Position numbers and translations under genes: made by a program. Positions 11,165 to 19,925 of a stretch of 37,735 nucleotides of DNA are shown piece by piece. The notes under the pieces are model-generated. The model was not told where the DNA came from and did not search any database. It worked only from the letters and a program-made list of their open reading frames with translations. Where the stretch lies: the NCBI GenBank assembly GCA_015654705.1, contig JAATGL010000088.1, positions 1 through 37,735 on the forward strand, in the 5' to 3' direction. The DNA comes from Alphaproteobacteria bacterium. GTDB lineage: Bacteria > Pseudomonadota > Alphaproteobacteria > Micropepsales > Micropepsaceae. Position 1 is the first letter of the stretch. Each line of letters opens with the position of its first letter.

Positions 11165-13747
11165 ATGGTGCCGGGGGGGCGCATCGATCAGCCGTCTGAG
11201 AGCGGCGCCGATCCGTATCTGGAATTCCTCAAGGGGAAGATGAAGCTGGCCGGCGACAGCGGCTTTGTCATCGATCCCGCGGAAATCCATCCCTGGTGCC
11301 GCCCGCATGTGCGCGCGCTGATTCCATGGATGATCCGCGGCGGCCGCCGCGCGCTGTTCGCGGCGTTCGGGCTGCACAAGACCTCGGCGCAGCTGGAAGC
11401 GCTGCGGCTGATCAGGAAGCACCAGGGAGGCCATGCGCTGAACGTGATCCCCTTGGGCGTGCGCGCCGATTTCCGGCGCGAGGCCGCCAATCTTGATCTG
11501 ACGGTGAAGTTCATCCGTTCGCCGGCGGAGATTGACCCTGCGGTCGACGTGCACCTGACCAATTACGAGACGGTGCGCGACGGCAAACTCGATCCGAACC
11601 TGTTCACTGCCGTCAGTCTGGACGAGGCGTCCGTGCTGCGCAGCTACGGCAGCAAGACCTATCAGGAATTCCTGCCGCTGTTCGACAAGGTGCGGTTCCG
11701 GTTCGTGGCGACCGCGACGCCGAGCCCGAACCGCTACAAGGAACTGATCCACTATGCCGGCTTCCTCGGCATCATGGACACCGGGCAGGCGCTGACGCGG
11801 TTTTTCCAGCGCAACAGCGAGAAGGCCAACGAGCTGACGCTCTATCCCCACAAGGAAGACGAATTCTGGTGCTGGATGCACTCGTGGGCGCTCTTCATCC
11901 AGAAGCCAAGCGACCTCGGCTTTTCCGACGAAGGCTACATCCTGCCGCCGCTCAAGGTGAGATGGCACGAGGTCCAGACCGACCATGCTGCCGCCGGCAC
12001 CGATCGCGACGGCCAGGGCCTGATGTTCCGCAACACGGCACTCGGCGTCACCTCGGCGGCTGCGGAGAAGCGCGACAGCCTCGGCGCGCGCATCGCCAAG
12101 ATGACCGAGATCATCGCCGCCGATCCGGAACCGCACAGGCTGCTCTGGCACGACCTAGAATCCGAACGCCACGCCATCGAAAAGTCGGTGCCTGGCGTGC
12201 GCTGCATCTTCGGATCGCAGGACATCGACATCAACGAGCGCCATGTGGTCGATTTCCAGGACGGCAAGTTCCGCCATCTGGCGACCAAGCCCGAGATGTC
12301 CGGCAGCGGCTGCAATTTCCAGCGCCATTGCCACAAGGCGATCTTCCTGGGCATCGGCTTCAAGTTCAACGATTTCATCCAGGCGGTCTACCGCATCCAG
12401 CGCTTCGGCCAGACGCTGGAATGCGAGATCGACATCATCTATTCCGAGGCCGAACGCGATGTGCGGCGCAGCCTTGAGGACAAGTGGGCGCAGGACGATG
12501 CGCTGCGCCAGCGCATGTCTGAGATCATCCGTCGCTACGGGCTCGACCAGTTGCCGATCGCGGAAATTCTCAAACGCAGCATCGGTATCGAACGGCTCGA
12601 AGCGCGCGGCGAGAATTTCTGCGTCGTCAACAATGATTGCGTCGACGAGGCGCGCCGGCAGGCGGACGAATCAGTTGACCAGATCGTGACCTCGATCCCC
12701 TTCGCCAACCACTACGAATACACCGCCAGCTACAACGATTTCGGCCACACCGACGACAACGCCCATTTCTGGGCGCAGATGGATCACCTGACGCCGCAAC
12801 TGCTGCGCATCCTCAAGCCAGGGCGGCTCGCCTGCATCCACGTCAAGGATCGGATCCTGTTCGGCAGTGTCACCGGCGCCGGCGTGCCGACGGTGAGCCC
12901 GTTCCATGCCGAGGCGATCTTCCATTATCGCCGCCATGGCTTCGCCTATATGGGGATGATCCACATCAACACCGATGTTGTCCGGGAGAACAACCAGACT
13001 TACCGCCTCGGCTATGACGAGATGTGCAAGGACAGCACCAAGATGGGCGTCGGCTGCCCGGAATATGTGCTGCTGATGCGCAAGCCGCAGAGCGACCGCT
13101 CGCGCAACTATGCCGATTTGCCTGTGACAAAGTGGAACGAGATGGATAACGGGGCGCCGCCGGATGGCGTGGACCGATACAGCCTCGCGCGCTGGCAGGT
13201 CGACGCGCATGCGTTCTGGCGCTCCAGCGGCGATCGCCTGCTGACGGCCGACGAGCTGGCGCAGATGAAGCCCAACGCGCTGGTGAAGGCCTTCACCGAG
13301 CGGAGTTTGAAGACGGTCTACGACTATCACGAGCACTATCGCATCGGCGAGCAGATCGAGGCGCGCCGGCCGGGCGCGCTGCCGCGCATCTTCATGGCGC
13401 TGGCGCCTGGAGCACACGATCCGGAGACCTGGCACGACGTCAACCGGATGCGCACGCTGAACGGCGCGCAGGCGGCGGCAGGGCGCGAACAGCATGTCTG
13501 CCCGTTCCAGCTCGACATCGTCGAGCGGCTGATCGCGCGCTACAGCAACAAGGGAGACCTAATCTACGATCCGTTCGGCGGCATCATGAGCGTGCCCTAT
13601 TGCGCCATCTTGGCGGGTCGGCGCGGCTATGCCAGTGAGTTGCACACGCCGTATTTCCATGACGGCGTGCGCTATCTGGAGCAGGCCGAGCGCAAGATGG
13701 CGGTTCCGTCGCTGTTCGCGATGCTCGATTCGGAGCATGCGGCGTGA
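11165..13747 (+). CDS. Fusion: SNF2/SF2-like helicase domain plus DNA methyltransferase
   Basis: An 860-residue protein with GGAGGG upstream. Residues about 50-460 follow the SF2 helicase order: LFAAFGLHKTSAQLEAL where the Walker A GxGKT would be (68-73), LDEASVLRSYGSKTYQ as motif II, FVATATPSPNRYKEL as motif III, and a second RecA domain with MSGSGCNFQ, FNDFIQAVYRIQRFGQ (motif VI-like) and CEIDII. From about residue 490 it becomes a methyltransferase: DQIVTSIPFANHYEY in the place of the catalytic (S/D/N)PPY motif, LLRILKPGRLACIHVKDR, and near residue 801 DPFGGIMSVPYCA in place of the SAM-binding DPFxGSGT. Several canonical residues differ (FGLHKT, SIPF, FGGIMS). Phage-encoded fused helicase-methylase proteins of this type are common. 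A type III or ISP-like restriction-modification origin is possible. Confidence 0.85.
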   Translation: MVPGGRIDQPSESGADPYLEFLKGKMKLAGDSGFVIDPAEIHPWCRPHVRALIPWMIRGGRRALFAAFGLHKTSAQLEALRLIRKHQGGHALNVIPLGVRADFRREAANLDLTVKFIRSPAEIDPAVDVHLTNYETVRDGKLDPNLFTAVSLDEASVLRSYGSKTYQEFLPLFDKVRFRFVATATPSPNRYKELIHYAGFLGIMDTGQALTRFFQRNSEKANELTLYPHKEDEFWCWMHSWALFIQKPSDLGFSDEGYILPPLKVRWHEVQTDHAAAGTDRDGQGLMFRNTALGVTSAAAEKRDSLGARIAKMTEIIAADPEPHRLLWHDLESERHAIEKSVPGVRCIFGSQDIDINERHVVDFQDGKFRHLATKPEMSGSGCNFQRHCHKAIFLGIGFKFNDFIQAVYRIQRFGQTLECEIDIIYSEAERDVRRSLEDKWAQDDALRQRMSEIIRRYGLDQLPIAEILKRSIGIERLEARGENFCVVNNDCVDEARRQADESVDQIVTSIPFANHYEYTASYNDFGHTDDNAHFWAQMDHLTPQLLRILKPGRLACIHVKDRILFGSVTGAGVPTVSPFHAEAIFHYRRHGFAYMGMIHINTDVVRENNQTYRLGYDEMCKDSTKMGVGCPEYVLLMRKPQSDRSRNYADLPVTKWNEMDNGAPPDGVDRYSLARWQVDAHAFWRSSGDRLLTADELAQMKPNALVKAFTERSLKTVYDYHEHYRIGEQIEARRPGALPRIFMALAPGAHDPETWHDVNRMRTLNGAQAAAGREQHVCPFQLDIVERLIARYSNKGDLIYDPFGGIMSVPYCAILAGRRGYASELHTPYFHDGVRYLEQAERKMAVPSLFAMLDSEHAA

Positions 13748-14247
13748 GCACGATTGATGGACGATCGCGCCTGACCCATTTTCCGATTTCGCTTGGCGAA
13801 GCGAACGCGTTCGTAGTGCGCCATCACCGGCACCATGGGCGCACCACTGGCCATAAGTTTTCGCTCTGCGCTGTTTTCGATGGCGACGTCATCGGCGTTG
13901 CCATCGTCGGCCGTCCAGTGTCGCGCGTGCGCGATGACGGCCTGACGTTGGAGGTGACACGCCTGTGCACGGACCAGGTCGCGCGCATCGTCACATCCAG
14001 GCGCGGCACGCAGCATTCTCTGGGTGTTTGTTCCTTCCTGTATGGAGCCTCGCTGCGTGCCGCGTTGGCGCTCGGATATAAGAGGCTCGGCACATATATC
14101 CTCGCCAGCGAGAGTGGTGTTTCGCTGAAGGCTGCCAATTGGCGCGTGATCGGTGAAGTCCGAGGGCGATCCTGGTCCTGCAAATCGCGGCCGCGCATCG
14201 ATAGCCATCCGCTGCTGGATAAGCTGCTGATCGAGGCGCCGGTATGA
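13744..14247 (+). CDS. XF1762/GNAT-like phage protein
   Basis: A 167-residue protein from GTG 13744, overlapping the fusion gene's stop (GTGA). The pattern matches the XF1762 family: HHRHHGRTTGHKFSLCAVF, VIGVAIVGRPVSR, TLEVTRLCTDQVARIV, CSFLYGASLRAALALGYKRL and GTYILASESGVSLKAANW. The beta-alpha arrangement, with an acceptor-like loop (VGRPVSR) and a helix beginning CSFLYGAS, resembles GNAT acetyltransferases. Role unknown; relatives are found beside phage replication genes. Ends overlapping the DUF1376-type gene by ATGA. Confidence 0.8.
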   Translation: MSTIDGRSRLTHFPISLGEANAFVVRHHRHHGRTTGHKFSLCAVFDGDVIGVAIVGRPVSRVRDDGLTLEVTRLCTDQVARIVTSRRGTQHSLGVCSFLYGASLRAALALGYKRLGTYILASESGVSLKAANWRVIGEVRGRSWSCKSRPRIDSHPLLDKLLIEAPV

Positions 14248-15269
14248 GCGCGCCGCTTCCCGCCGACGTCGATCTCTCCGGCATGGAGCATATGCCGCTG
14301 TTCGATGCGCGGCTGATGCGCTCGCGGGCGTGGCTGACGGCGAAGAACTGGCGCGGTGAGGGGCCCGGTCTGGCCTTCGTGCTGATCAACCTGTGGTGCG
14401 CCGCGTTCCGCGCGGTGCCGGCCGGCTCGCTGGAAGACGATGACGACGTGCTGTCCGACCTGGCGCGCTGCGACATCGCCCATTGGCGCACGATGAAGGC
14501 GCAGGCGCTGGCCGGCTGGTTTCGCGGCGGCGGCCGCGTGCATCATCCGGTGATCGGCGAGATCGCGCTGGGGCTGTGGCTGGCGCGGCTCAACAAGCGT
14601 TACGAGAACACGGTGCTGTCGTGGCGCGCGGCCTGCAAACGCGCGGCGGACAAGGGGATCGAGCCGCCTTTGGCGCCCGGCCGGTTCGAGGAATGGCTGG
14701 CGCGCGTTTATCCACAGACGGCCAATTTCCTGCGACACGCGCATCCGCAGGGTGGTTCGCAGGCGCCTGTCCAAGACCCACACGGTGCTGATGTCATGAT
14801 GACAGACGGATCGGACGGGACCATCCGTCATACCGACACGGATGAAAATCACTGTGACAAAAGACCTAAGCGAAGGGAAGGTAATATCTCCCCCCTAAAT
14901 CCCCCCGCCGTGCCGGACCCGGGCGGTGGCGAAACGGGCTTTGGAAAGGGAAAAAGCAGCAAAAGTGCCGGCAAACTCTGGTACGGCGCCGAATTGGCGC
15001 GGCTGCGGGCCAGCTTCGCCCAGATGGTGCCGACGATGATCTCGCATTTCCAGAAACCCATGGTTTCCGGTGAATTCGCCTTCGTCGTGGCGATGAAGGG
15101 ATCGTGGCTCGATCCGGGCGGGCGCTGCATCGTGATGCCCAGCAAGCGGCGCGCCGATGCGCTTCTGGCCGATCACGGTGTCTGGATCAGGGCCTGCTGG
15201 CCGGACCTGGCAATCCGCCACGCGACGGTTGACGAGTTGAGGGCGTTCAAGGCGAGGAACGAGATATGA
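14244..15269 (+). CDS. DUF1376-type replication-associated protein
   Basis: A 341-residue protein. The N-terminal 110 residues fit DUF1376 (YdaU-like): DLSGMEHMPLFDARLMRSRA, LAFVLINLWCAAFRAVPAGS, LEDDDDVLSDLARC and RVHHPVIGEIAL, with the W..A....P.GSL.DDD spacing of phage replication proteins in the DnaD/O-protein position. A disordered linker follows (about 160-240, rich in D, G and K). The C-terminal domain (about 245-341) has AELARLRASFAQMV, then CIVMPSKRRADALL and ends in DELRAFKARN. Expected role: initiating or loading machinery for phage DNA replication, with the HTH protein downstream. Confidence 0.75.
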   Translation: MSAPLPADVDLSGMEHMPLFDARLMRSRAWLTAKNWRGEGPGLAFVLINLWCAAFRAVPAGSLEDDDDVLSDLARCDIAHWRTMKAQALAGWFRGGGRVHHPVIGEIALGLWLARLNKRYENTVLSWRAACKRAADKGIEPPLAPGRFEEWLARVYPQTANFLRHAHPQGGSQAPVQDPHGADVMMTDGSDGTIRHTDTDENHCDKRPKRREGNISPLNPPAVPDPGGGETGFGKGKSSKSAGKLWYGAELARLRASFAQMVPTMISHFQKPMVSGEFAFVVAMKGSWLDPGGRCIVMPSKRRADALLADHGVWIRACWPDLAIRHATVDELRAFKARNEI

Positions 15270-15685
15270 CGGGTAACGACTTGAAGGCGGCGATGGCCGA
15301 GATTGGCGCGCGCATCGAGGAAGCTGCCGATGTGCTCAAGCGGCTGCCGGACCGCGAGCGCGCCTATCTTCACGACCGTGGCCAGCAATGGCCGTTGATG
15401 CTGCGGCGTGTGTGGGAAGACGCGCCGAAAGAAAAGGTGACGCTGCGGCGTCCGCCGCCGACGGCCAAGCAGATCGACCGCATGAACGAGGTGCTCGATT
15501 GGCTGCTGGCGTTGGCGAAGCAGCAGCGGGATTATTTCAGGGCGGTCTGGCTCTGTTGTGCGGAACGAAAGAAGCCGGCCGAGGTCGCGCGCATCATCGG
15601 CATTCATCGCGCAACAGTCTACGTTTGGCGCGACAATGGACTCAGAAGGATCGTAGAGCACATGTCACACCGACGTGCGGCGTAA
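15266..15685 (+). CDS. DUF6362-like HTH protein
   Basis: A 139-residue protein overlapping its upstream neighbour (ATGA). Residues about 68-130 read RRPPPTAKQIDRMNEVLDWL, LALAKQQRDYFRAVW, then KKPAEVARIIGIHRATVYVW and a final RRIVEHM. The segment RP.P.A..I.RM.EVL.WL and a C-terminal sigma-70 region-4-like helix-turn-helix are the layout of DUF6362 proteins found at the end of phage early operons. Candidate role: a late-gene activator or antiterminator, supported only by its position just before packaging genes and its HTH. Confidence 0.7.
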   Translation: MTGNDLKAAMAEIGARIEEAADVLKRLPDRERAYLHDRGQQWPLMLRRVWEDAPKEKVTLRRPPPTAKQIDRMNEVLDWLLALAKQQRDYFRAVWLCCAERKKPAEVARIIGIHRATVYVWRDNGLRRIVEHMSHRRAA

Positions 15686-15814
15686 TTCCATCCACAGGAA
15701 TGCGCTTGACACATTCCGACGATTACGACAACTTCCGACACATCAATCATCCACGGTGAATCATTGCGTCCAGCGCGCTCCAACGTGCGCTGACGCCCGT
15801 TCAGCAGGCGATCA

Positions 15815-16183
15815 TTGCCGACCGCACCGCCGACATTCAGGCCTCACGGGCGCTCGGAGGCAGACAGGCGGCGCGCATATGATCAGGACCGCGGCACGCC
15901 GAGCGAGCGTCTCTACACCGCGCGCTGGCGCAAGGCCGCAAAGCATCACCTGCGCGGCCATCCGCTCTGCGCCTATTGCGCGCTCGAAGGACGTGTCGGC
16001 GCCGCAACGCTGGTCGACCACCTCTATCCGCATCGCGGCGACGTTGCGTTGTTCTGGAACGCGCACTACTGGATCAGCGCCTGCAAGCGCTGCCACGATG
16101 GCTTCAAGCAATCCCTCGAACACCAGGGTGCTCCTGCTCTCAACGCCCTGGCACTCCGCCTAAACCTACCTCTGCTCGCCTGA
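15815..16183 (+). CDS. HNH endonuclease
   Basis: A 122-residue protein from TTG 15815 (MPTAPPTFRPHGRSEADRRR). Residues about 46-95 hold the HNH core: HPLCAYC with the first Cys pair, LVDHLYPHRGDVALFWNAHY with the central catalytic His, and WISACKRCHDGFKQ with the second Cys pair and final His. Family role: metal-dependent nickase/nuclease. HNH proteins next to terminase genes (as HK97 gp74) support DNA packaging by stimulating terminase cleavage, so this placement just before the terminase genes fits. The 129-bp stretch before it has no clear gene. Confidence 0.85.
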   Translation: MPTAPPTFRPHGRSEADRRRAYDQDRGTPSERLYTARWRKAAKHHLRGHPLCAYCALEGRVGAATLVDHLYPHRGDVALFWNAHYWISACKRCHDGFKQSLEHQGAPALNALALRLNLPLLA

Positions 16184-16243
16184 CCCCACCCCCATCAAAA
16201 GTCCGGCGCCTCACACCCGGATACCGGCGTCAAACAGCGAGTT

Positions 16244-16275
16244 TTTGTCCGGAAAATTCCGGCAAACTTTTTTTT
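16244..16275 (+). terminator. Intrinsic terminator after the HNH gene
   Basis: TTTG-T-CCGGA, a 4-nt loop AAAT, then TCCGG-CAAA form a stem with one bulged T, followed one base later by eight consecutive T residues (16268-16275). It ends the long early/middle operon and separates it from packaging genes. Confidence 0.7.
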
Positions 16276-16293
16276 GAAACAACATCTTACGAT

Positions 16294-16322
16294 GGAGGGC
16301 CGATAGCTTCGGCTTGTCACCC
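16294..16322 (+). promoter_or_regulatory. Ribosome site with intervening hairpin before the terminase small subunit
   Basis: The strong site GGAGGG (16294-16299) is about 23 bases from ATG 16323, too far for ordinary use. A 5-bp hairpin, GCCGA-TAGCT-TCGGC (16299-16313), lies between them; folded, it would shorten the spacing to roughly nine bases. An alternative is the TTG at 16314. Confidence 0.45.
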
Positions 16323-16943
16323 ATGCGCGGCCGAAAAGGCGACAGCCCGAAGGCGAAGAAAGCCAAGCAAAGCGCGTTTCGTGCGCCAGACAAGGCCAAG
16401 CGGCCGAAGATCAAGCTGCGCTCGGCCGAGGAACGCGCCGCGCTTCTCGCCTCGATTGGCGGCACCGACAGCCTGGCGCCGCCCGAGTTCATGGCGGAGA
16501 GCACCGGCTTCGATGGCGCTGTCGAGGTCTGGCGCGATCTCGCGCCCGACCTTCAGCGCATTGCCGCTCTCACCAATCTGGACCGGTTCACGCTGGCCAT
16601 CTATTGCGTCCACGTCGCCGACTGGATCGACGCGACGCGCGACATCAAGGCCAACGGATCCTGGTATTTCGCCAAGACCGTGAGCGGCGACCGTATGGAG
16701 CGCCTGCGGCCCGCCGTGAAAATCCGCGAGCTGGCGGAGAAGCACATCGTTGATATCGGCGAGAAGTTCGGTCTCAACCCGTCTGCCCGCTACAAGATGC
16801 TGCGCGACGAGGCGATCGTTGCCAGCCAGGGCAATCTGTTCCCGTCCGCCGCCGCGTCCGCGCCGTCCACCTCTGCGGCAATCGAGAAGCCGACCGCGAT
16901 GATGGCGCGCAACAGCACGATGCCGCCGCCGCTGCCCAACTGA
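16323..16943 (+). CDS. terS: Terminase small subunit (P27 family-like)
   Basis: The 206-residue protein begins MRGRKGDSPKAKKAKQSAFR, with the MRGRKP-like start of P27 small terminases. It has a basic N-terminal region, then EFMAESTGFDGAVEVWRDLA, LTNLDRFTLAIYCVHVADWI, a GSWYFAKTVSG segment and a RPAVKIRELAEKHIVDIGEK helix leading to FGLNPSARYKML, the conserved end of the family. The C-terminus is Ala/Pro-rich. Role: recognising phage DNA and regulating the large subunit. An upstream TTG at 16314 is in frame. It sits directly before the large subunit. Confidence 0.85.
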   Translation: MRGRKGDSPKAKKAKQSAFRAPDKAKRPKIKLRSAEERAALLASIGGTDSLAPPEFMAESTGFDGAVEVWRDLAPDLQRIAALTNLDRFTLAIYCVHVADWIDATRDIKANGSWYFAKTVSGDRMERLRPAVKIRELAEKHIVDIGEKFGLNPSARYKMLRDEAIVASQGNLFPSAAASAPSTSAAIEKPTAMMARNSTMPPPLPN

Positions 16944-16946
16944 TGC

Positions 16947-18596
16947 ATGGAGCGCCCTGGCTGGCTTGAGGCCGTCGCGCAGGATGCGCGCTTCGATTGG
17001 GCGCGCCGGAGCTGGGACGTCGCCGCCGTCGTCCCGGGCAACTGGTTCGATGCGGTGCTGGCCGACCGCGTCGTCGAGCTTTGGCCGGTCTATTTCCGCC
17101 ACACCGAGGGCCGCTGGGCGGGCAAGCCGTTCATCCTGGCCAAGTGGCAGGAAATCATCGTCCGCCTGCTGGTCGGCTGGAAGACGGCGGAAGGCTTCCG
17201 CCACTTCCGCCGCATGCTGCTCTGGGTCGCGCGCAAGAACGGCAAGAGCGAGTTCATGGCGGCGCTGGCGCTGCTGTTCTGGATCTGCGACGGCGAGCAG
17301 GGCGGCCAGGCCTATTGCTTCGCGCGCAACGAGAAGCAGGCCAAGGTCGTTTTCGACAAGGCCAAGACGATGGTCCGCAAATCGGCGGACCTTGTCGCCG
17401 CCGTCACGCTCAAGAAGCGCGAGATGTGGCATGCCGAACTCGGCGCCAAGTTCGAGCTTCTCTCCGGCACCGCGGAAGGCAAGCACGGCCTGTCGGCCTC
17501 TGTGATCGTGGGCGACGAGGCCCATGAGATCCTGACCGATGCGATGTACGTCACGCTGCATCAGTCGACGCCGGCGCGCGACCAGCCCATCGAACTGATC
17601 GGCTCGACGGCCGGCCACAAGAACCGTGGCTGGGGTTGGGCGCTGTGGGAGGAATGCCGCGCCATCCTCGATGGGCGTCTCAACCAGCCCGATACGCTAG
17701 TCGTGATCTTCTCCGTCGCCGAGGGCGCCGATTGGACCGATGAGGCGATCTGGCCGCTCGCCAATCCCAATCTCGGCATCTCGCCGAAGATCGAATATCT
17801 GCGCGCCGAATGTGCCAAGGCCAAGGAAAACCCGCGGCTCGAAAACGATTTCCGCCGTTACCATCTCAACCAGTGGACCGAGCAGAACGTCCGTTGGATA
17901 CCGCTGGCGAAATGGGATGCCTGCAGCGTCGGCGGCGACAGCTGGAAGCGCTTCCACAACCGGCTGAAGGGCCGCGCCTGTTTCGGCGGTCTCGACCTGT
18001 CGAGCACGCGCGACGTCACGGCCCTGGTCTGGCTCTTTCCGCCGATCGAGGACGATCCGCAATGGATCATCGTGCCGCGCTTCTTCGTGCCGAAGGACAC
18101 GATCGAGGAACGCTCGCGCGCCGACCGTGTCGGCTATGACGACTGGCTGCGCATCGGCGCGCTCGAGGCGACCGAGGGCAACGTGGTCGACCAGGATGCG
18201 ATCTTCAACGCCATCCTGGAAGACGGCAAGCTCTTCAAGGTCGAGAAGCTCGGCTACGATCCGTGGAACGCGACGCAACTGGCGCTCAGGCTTCAGGACG
18301 AGAATGTGCCAGTCGTTGCGATGCGACAGGGCGTGCACACGCTGGGCGAACCGTCCAAGGAGTTCGAGCGGCTGATCTATTCCGGCCAGATCGACCATGG
18401 CGGCCATCCGGTGCTGCGCTGGATGGTCGGCAACGTGGCGATCCGCATGGATTCCAACGGCAATTTCAAGCCCGACAAGCAGAAATCGAGCGAGAAGATC
18501 GACGGCGTGATCGGCTGCATCGAGGCCCTGGGCCTCGCGATCGCCACCGACAATGAGAAATCGGTCTACGAAAAGCGCGGCATCAGGCGCGTCTAG
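16947..18596 (+). CDS. terL: Terminase large subunit
   Basis: A 549-residue packaging motor and nuclease of the Terminase_1 (HK97/P27-associated) type. ATPase domain: LLWVARKNGKSEFMAAL as Walker A (Lys about 100), SVIVGDEAHEI as Walker B (Asp-Glu 189-190), and LIGSTAGHKN as the coupling motif. Nuclease domain: GLDLSSTRDVTALVW (first acidic residue), GYDPWNATQLA, and IDGVIGCIEALG for the C-terminal acidic site. Full length for the family. It starts at ATG 16947, four bases after the small subunit stop. Confidence 0.95.
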   Translation: MERPGWLEAVAQDARFDWARRSWDVAAVVPGNWFDAVLADRVVELWPVYFRHTEGRWAGKPFILAKWQEIIVRLLVGWKTAEGFRHFRRMLLWVARKNGKSEFMAALALLFWICDGEQGGQAYCFARNEKQAKVVFDKAKTMVRKSADLVAAVTLKKREMWHAELGAKFELLSGTAEGKHGLSASVIVGDEAHEILTDAMYVTLHQSTPARDQPIELIGSTAGHKNRGWGWALWEECRAILDGRLNQPDTLVVIFSVAEGADWTDEAIWPLANPNLGISPKIEYLRAECAKAKENPRLENDFRRYHLNQWTEQNVRWIPLAKWDACSVGGDSWKRFHNRLKGRACFGGLDLSSTRDVTALVWLFPPIEDDPQWIIVPRFFVPKDTIEERSRADRVGYDDWLRIGALEATEGNVVDQDAIFNAILEDGKLFKVEKLGYDPWNATQLALRLQDENVPVVAMRQGVHTLGEPSKEFERLIYSGQIDHGGHPVLRWMVGNVAIRMDSNGNFKPDKQKSSEKIDGVIGCIEALGLAIATDNEKSVYEKRGIRRV

Positions 18597-18605
18597 GGGA
18601 ATTGG

Positions 18606-19925
18606 ATGAGCGTCTGGGACCGTTTTTTCGCCGCCGCACGTCCCGCGCCGCGCGCCGAACCGCGCTTCGGATCGGTGTGCGCGGATGGTGGCAGTATCGT
18701 GGTCGACAGCCTGACGGACGGCAGGCTGCAGGAATATCTGCGCGGCGGTACGGTGACGAATTCCGGCGCCTTTATCACCGAGCGCTCGGCGCTGGGCGTC
18801 GCCGTGGCCTGGCGCTGCGCCAGCATCATCTGCGGCGTGATGGCGACGCTGCCCTGCGATCTGATGCTTCGGGAAGACGAGACGTCGCGCGCGCCGGCGG
18901 TCAACCATCCGTTCCGCGAGGTCCTGACCGTCAGGCCCAACAACCGCCAGACGCCCGGCGAGTTCAAATCGATGTTGCAGCTTCACAAGCTGCAGGCGGG
19001 CGATGGCTTCGCGATGAAGATCGCCAGTCGCGGCCGCATCATCGCGCTGTGGCCGCTCGATCCCAAGCGCATGGAGGTGATCGAAAACCCGGATCTGTCG
19101 CTGACCTATCGCTATTCGCGCAGGGACGGTCATCAGATCGATTTCGCCGCATCGCAGATTTTCCATCTGCGCGGCCTGTCGTGGGACGGCATCCGCGGCC
19201 TGCCGGTGATCCGCTACATGGCGGAGGCGTGCGGCCTCAGCATCCAGACCCAGAAGGCGGCGGCCAAGCTCTTCAAGAACGGGCAGTTCCGGCCCGGCTG
19301 GATCAAGGGCCCGACGGCAATGTCGGAGCAGGCCTATACGCGGCTCAAGGAAAGTCTCGACGAAGGCGCCGGCGTCGATGCCGAGGCCGCCGGGAAGACC
19401 GGCATCTTGGAAGAGGGCTTCGAATTCCAGACGGGATCGATGACCGCCGTCGAAACGGAACTCATCGAGATCATGGGGTTCACGCGCACGGATATCGGCA
19501 TGTTCTACGGCGTGCCGCCGCATCTTTACGGCGATACCGAAAAATCGACCAGCTGGGGAACCGGCATCGAACAGCAGAACCTCGGATTTCTGCAATATAC
19601 CATCCAGGGGCATCTGACGGGGTTCGCCGAGACCACGAAGCGCGATTGTCTGAACAACCGCGACGACGATCCGCGCCTCTATGTCCATTTCGACCTTAAA
19701 GGATTTCTGAAATCGGACGCGGCAGGCCGCAGCGCCTATCTGGCGCGCTCCTTGGGCGGCGGCGGCCAGCGTCCATGGATGACCCAGAACGAAGCCCGCG
19801 CTGCGGAAGACCTGCCGCGCCGGCCCGAGCCATGGGCGGATCAACTGCCGGAAATCGGCGCCTCGCGTTTGACGGAGACCGTAGCCAATGACAATCCGGA
19901 CCCTGCCGCAGATAAGAGCCTTTGA
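18606..19925 (+). CDS. Portal protein (HK97 family)
   Basis: A 439-residue protein. It starts MSVWDRFFAAARPAPRAEPR and contains the HK97-portal sequence blocks: SALGVAVAWRCASIICGVMA, LPCDL....ED, QLHKLQAGDGFAMKI, IALWPLDPKRMEVI, DFAASQIFHLRGLSWDGIRG and FKNGQFRPGWIK, followed by GMFYGVPPHLYGD and TSWGTGIEQQ. Dodecameric portals form the vertex for DNA entry and attach the connector. The C-terminal part overlaps the protease gene by 38 bp in another frame, as in many HK97-like phages. No unusual features. Confidence 0.95.
   Translation: MSVWDRFFAAARPAPRAEPRFGSVCADGGSIVVDSLTDGRLQEYLRGGTVTNSGAFITERSALGVAVAWRCASIICGVMATLPCDLMLREDETSRAPAVNHPFREVLTVRPNNRQTPGEFKSMLQLHKLQAGDGFAMKIASRGRIIALWPLDPKRMEVIENPDLSLTYRYSRRDGHQIDFAASQIFHLRGLSWDGIRGLPVIRYMAEACGLSIQTQKAAAKLFKNGQFRPGWIKGPTAMSEQAYTRLKESLDEGAGVDAEAAGKTGILEEGFEFQTGSMTAVETELIEIMGFTRTDIGMFYGVPPHLYGDTEKSTSWGTGIEQQNLGFLQYTIQGHLTGFAETTKRDCLNNRDDDPRLYVHFDLKGFLKSDAAGRSAYLARSLGGGGQRPWMTQNEARAAEDLPRRPEPWADQLPEIGASRLTETVANDNPDPAADKSL

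Noticed and set aside
9152-12151. 999-residue leftward open frame opposite the reductase gene
   Set aside because: Its composition (H, R, D and Q-rich, few natural motifs) is that of an antisense shadow in GC-rich DNA, while the rightward genes have clear catalytic motifs.
15706-15734. Possible promoter TTGACA before the HNH gene
   Set aside because: The -35 box is good, but 17-18 bp downstream the sequence is CAACTT or similar, a poor -10 box, so it is not annotated.
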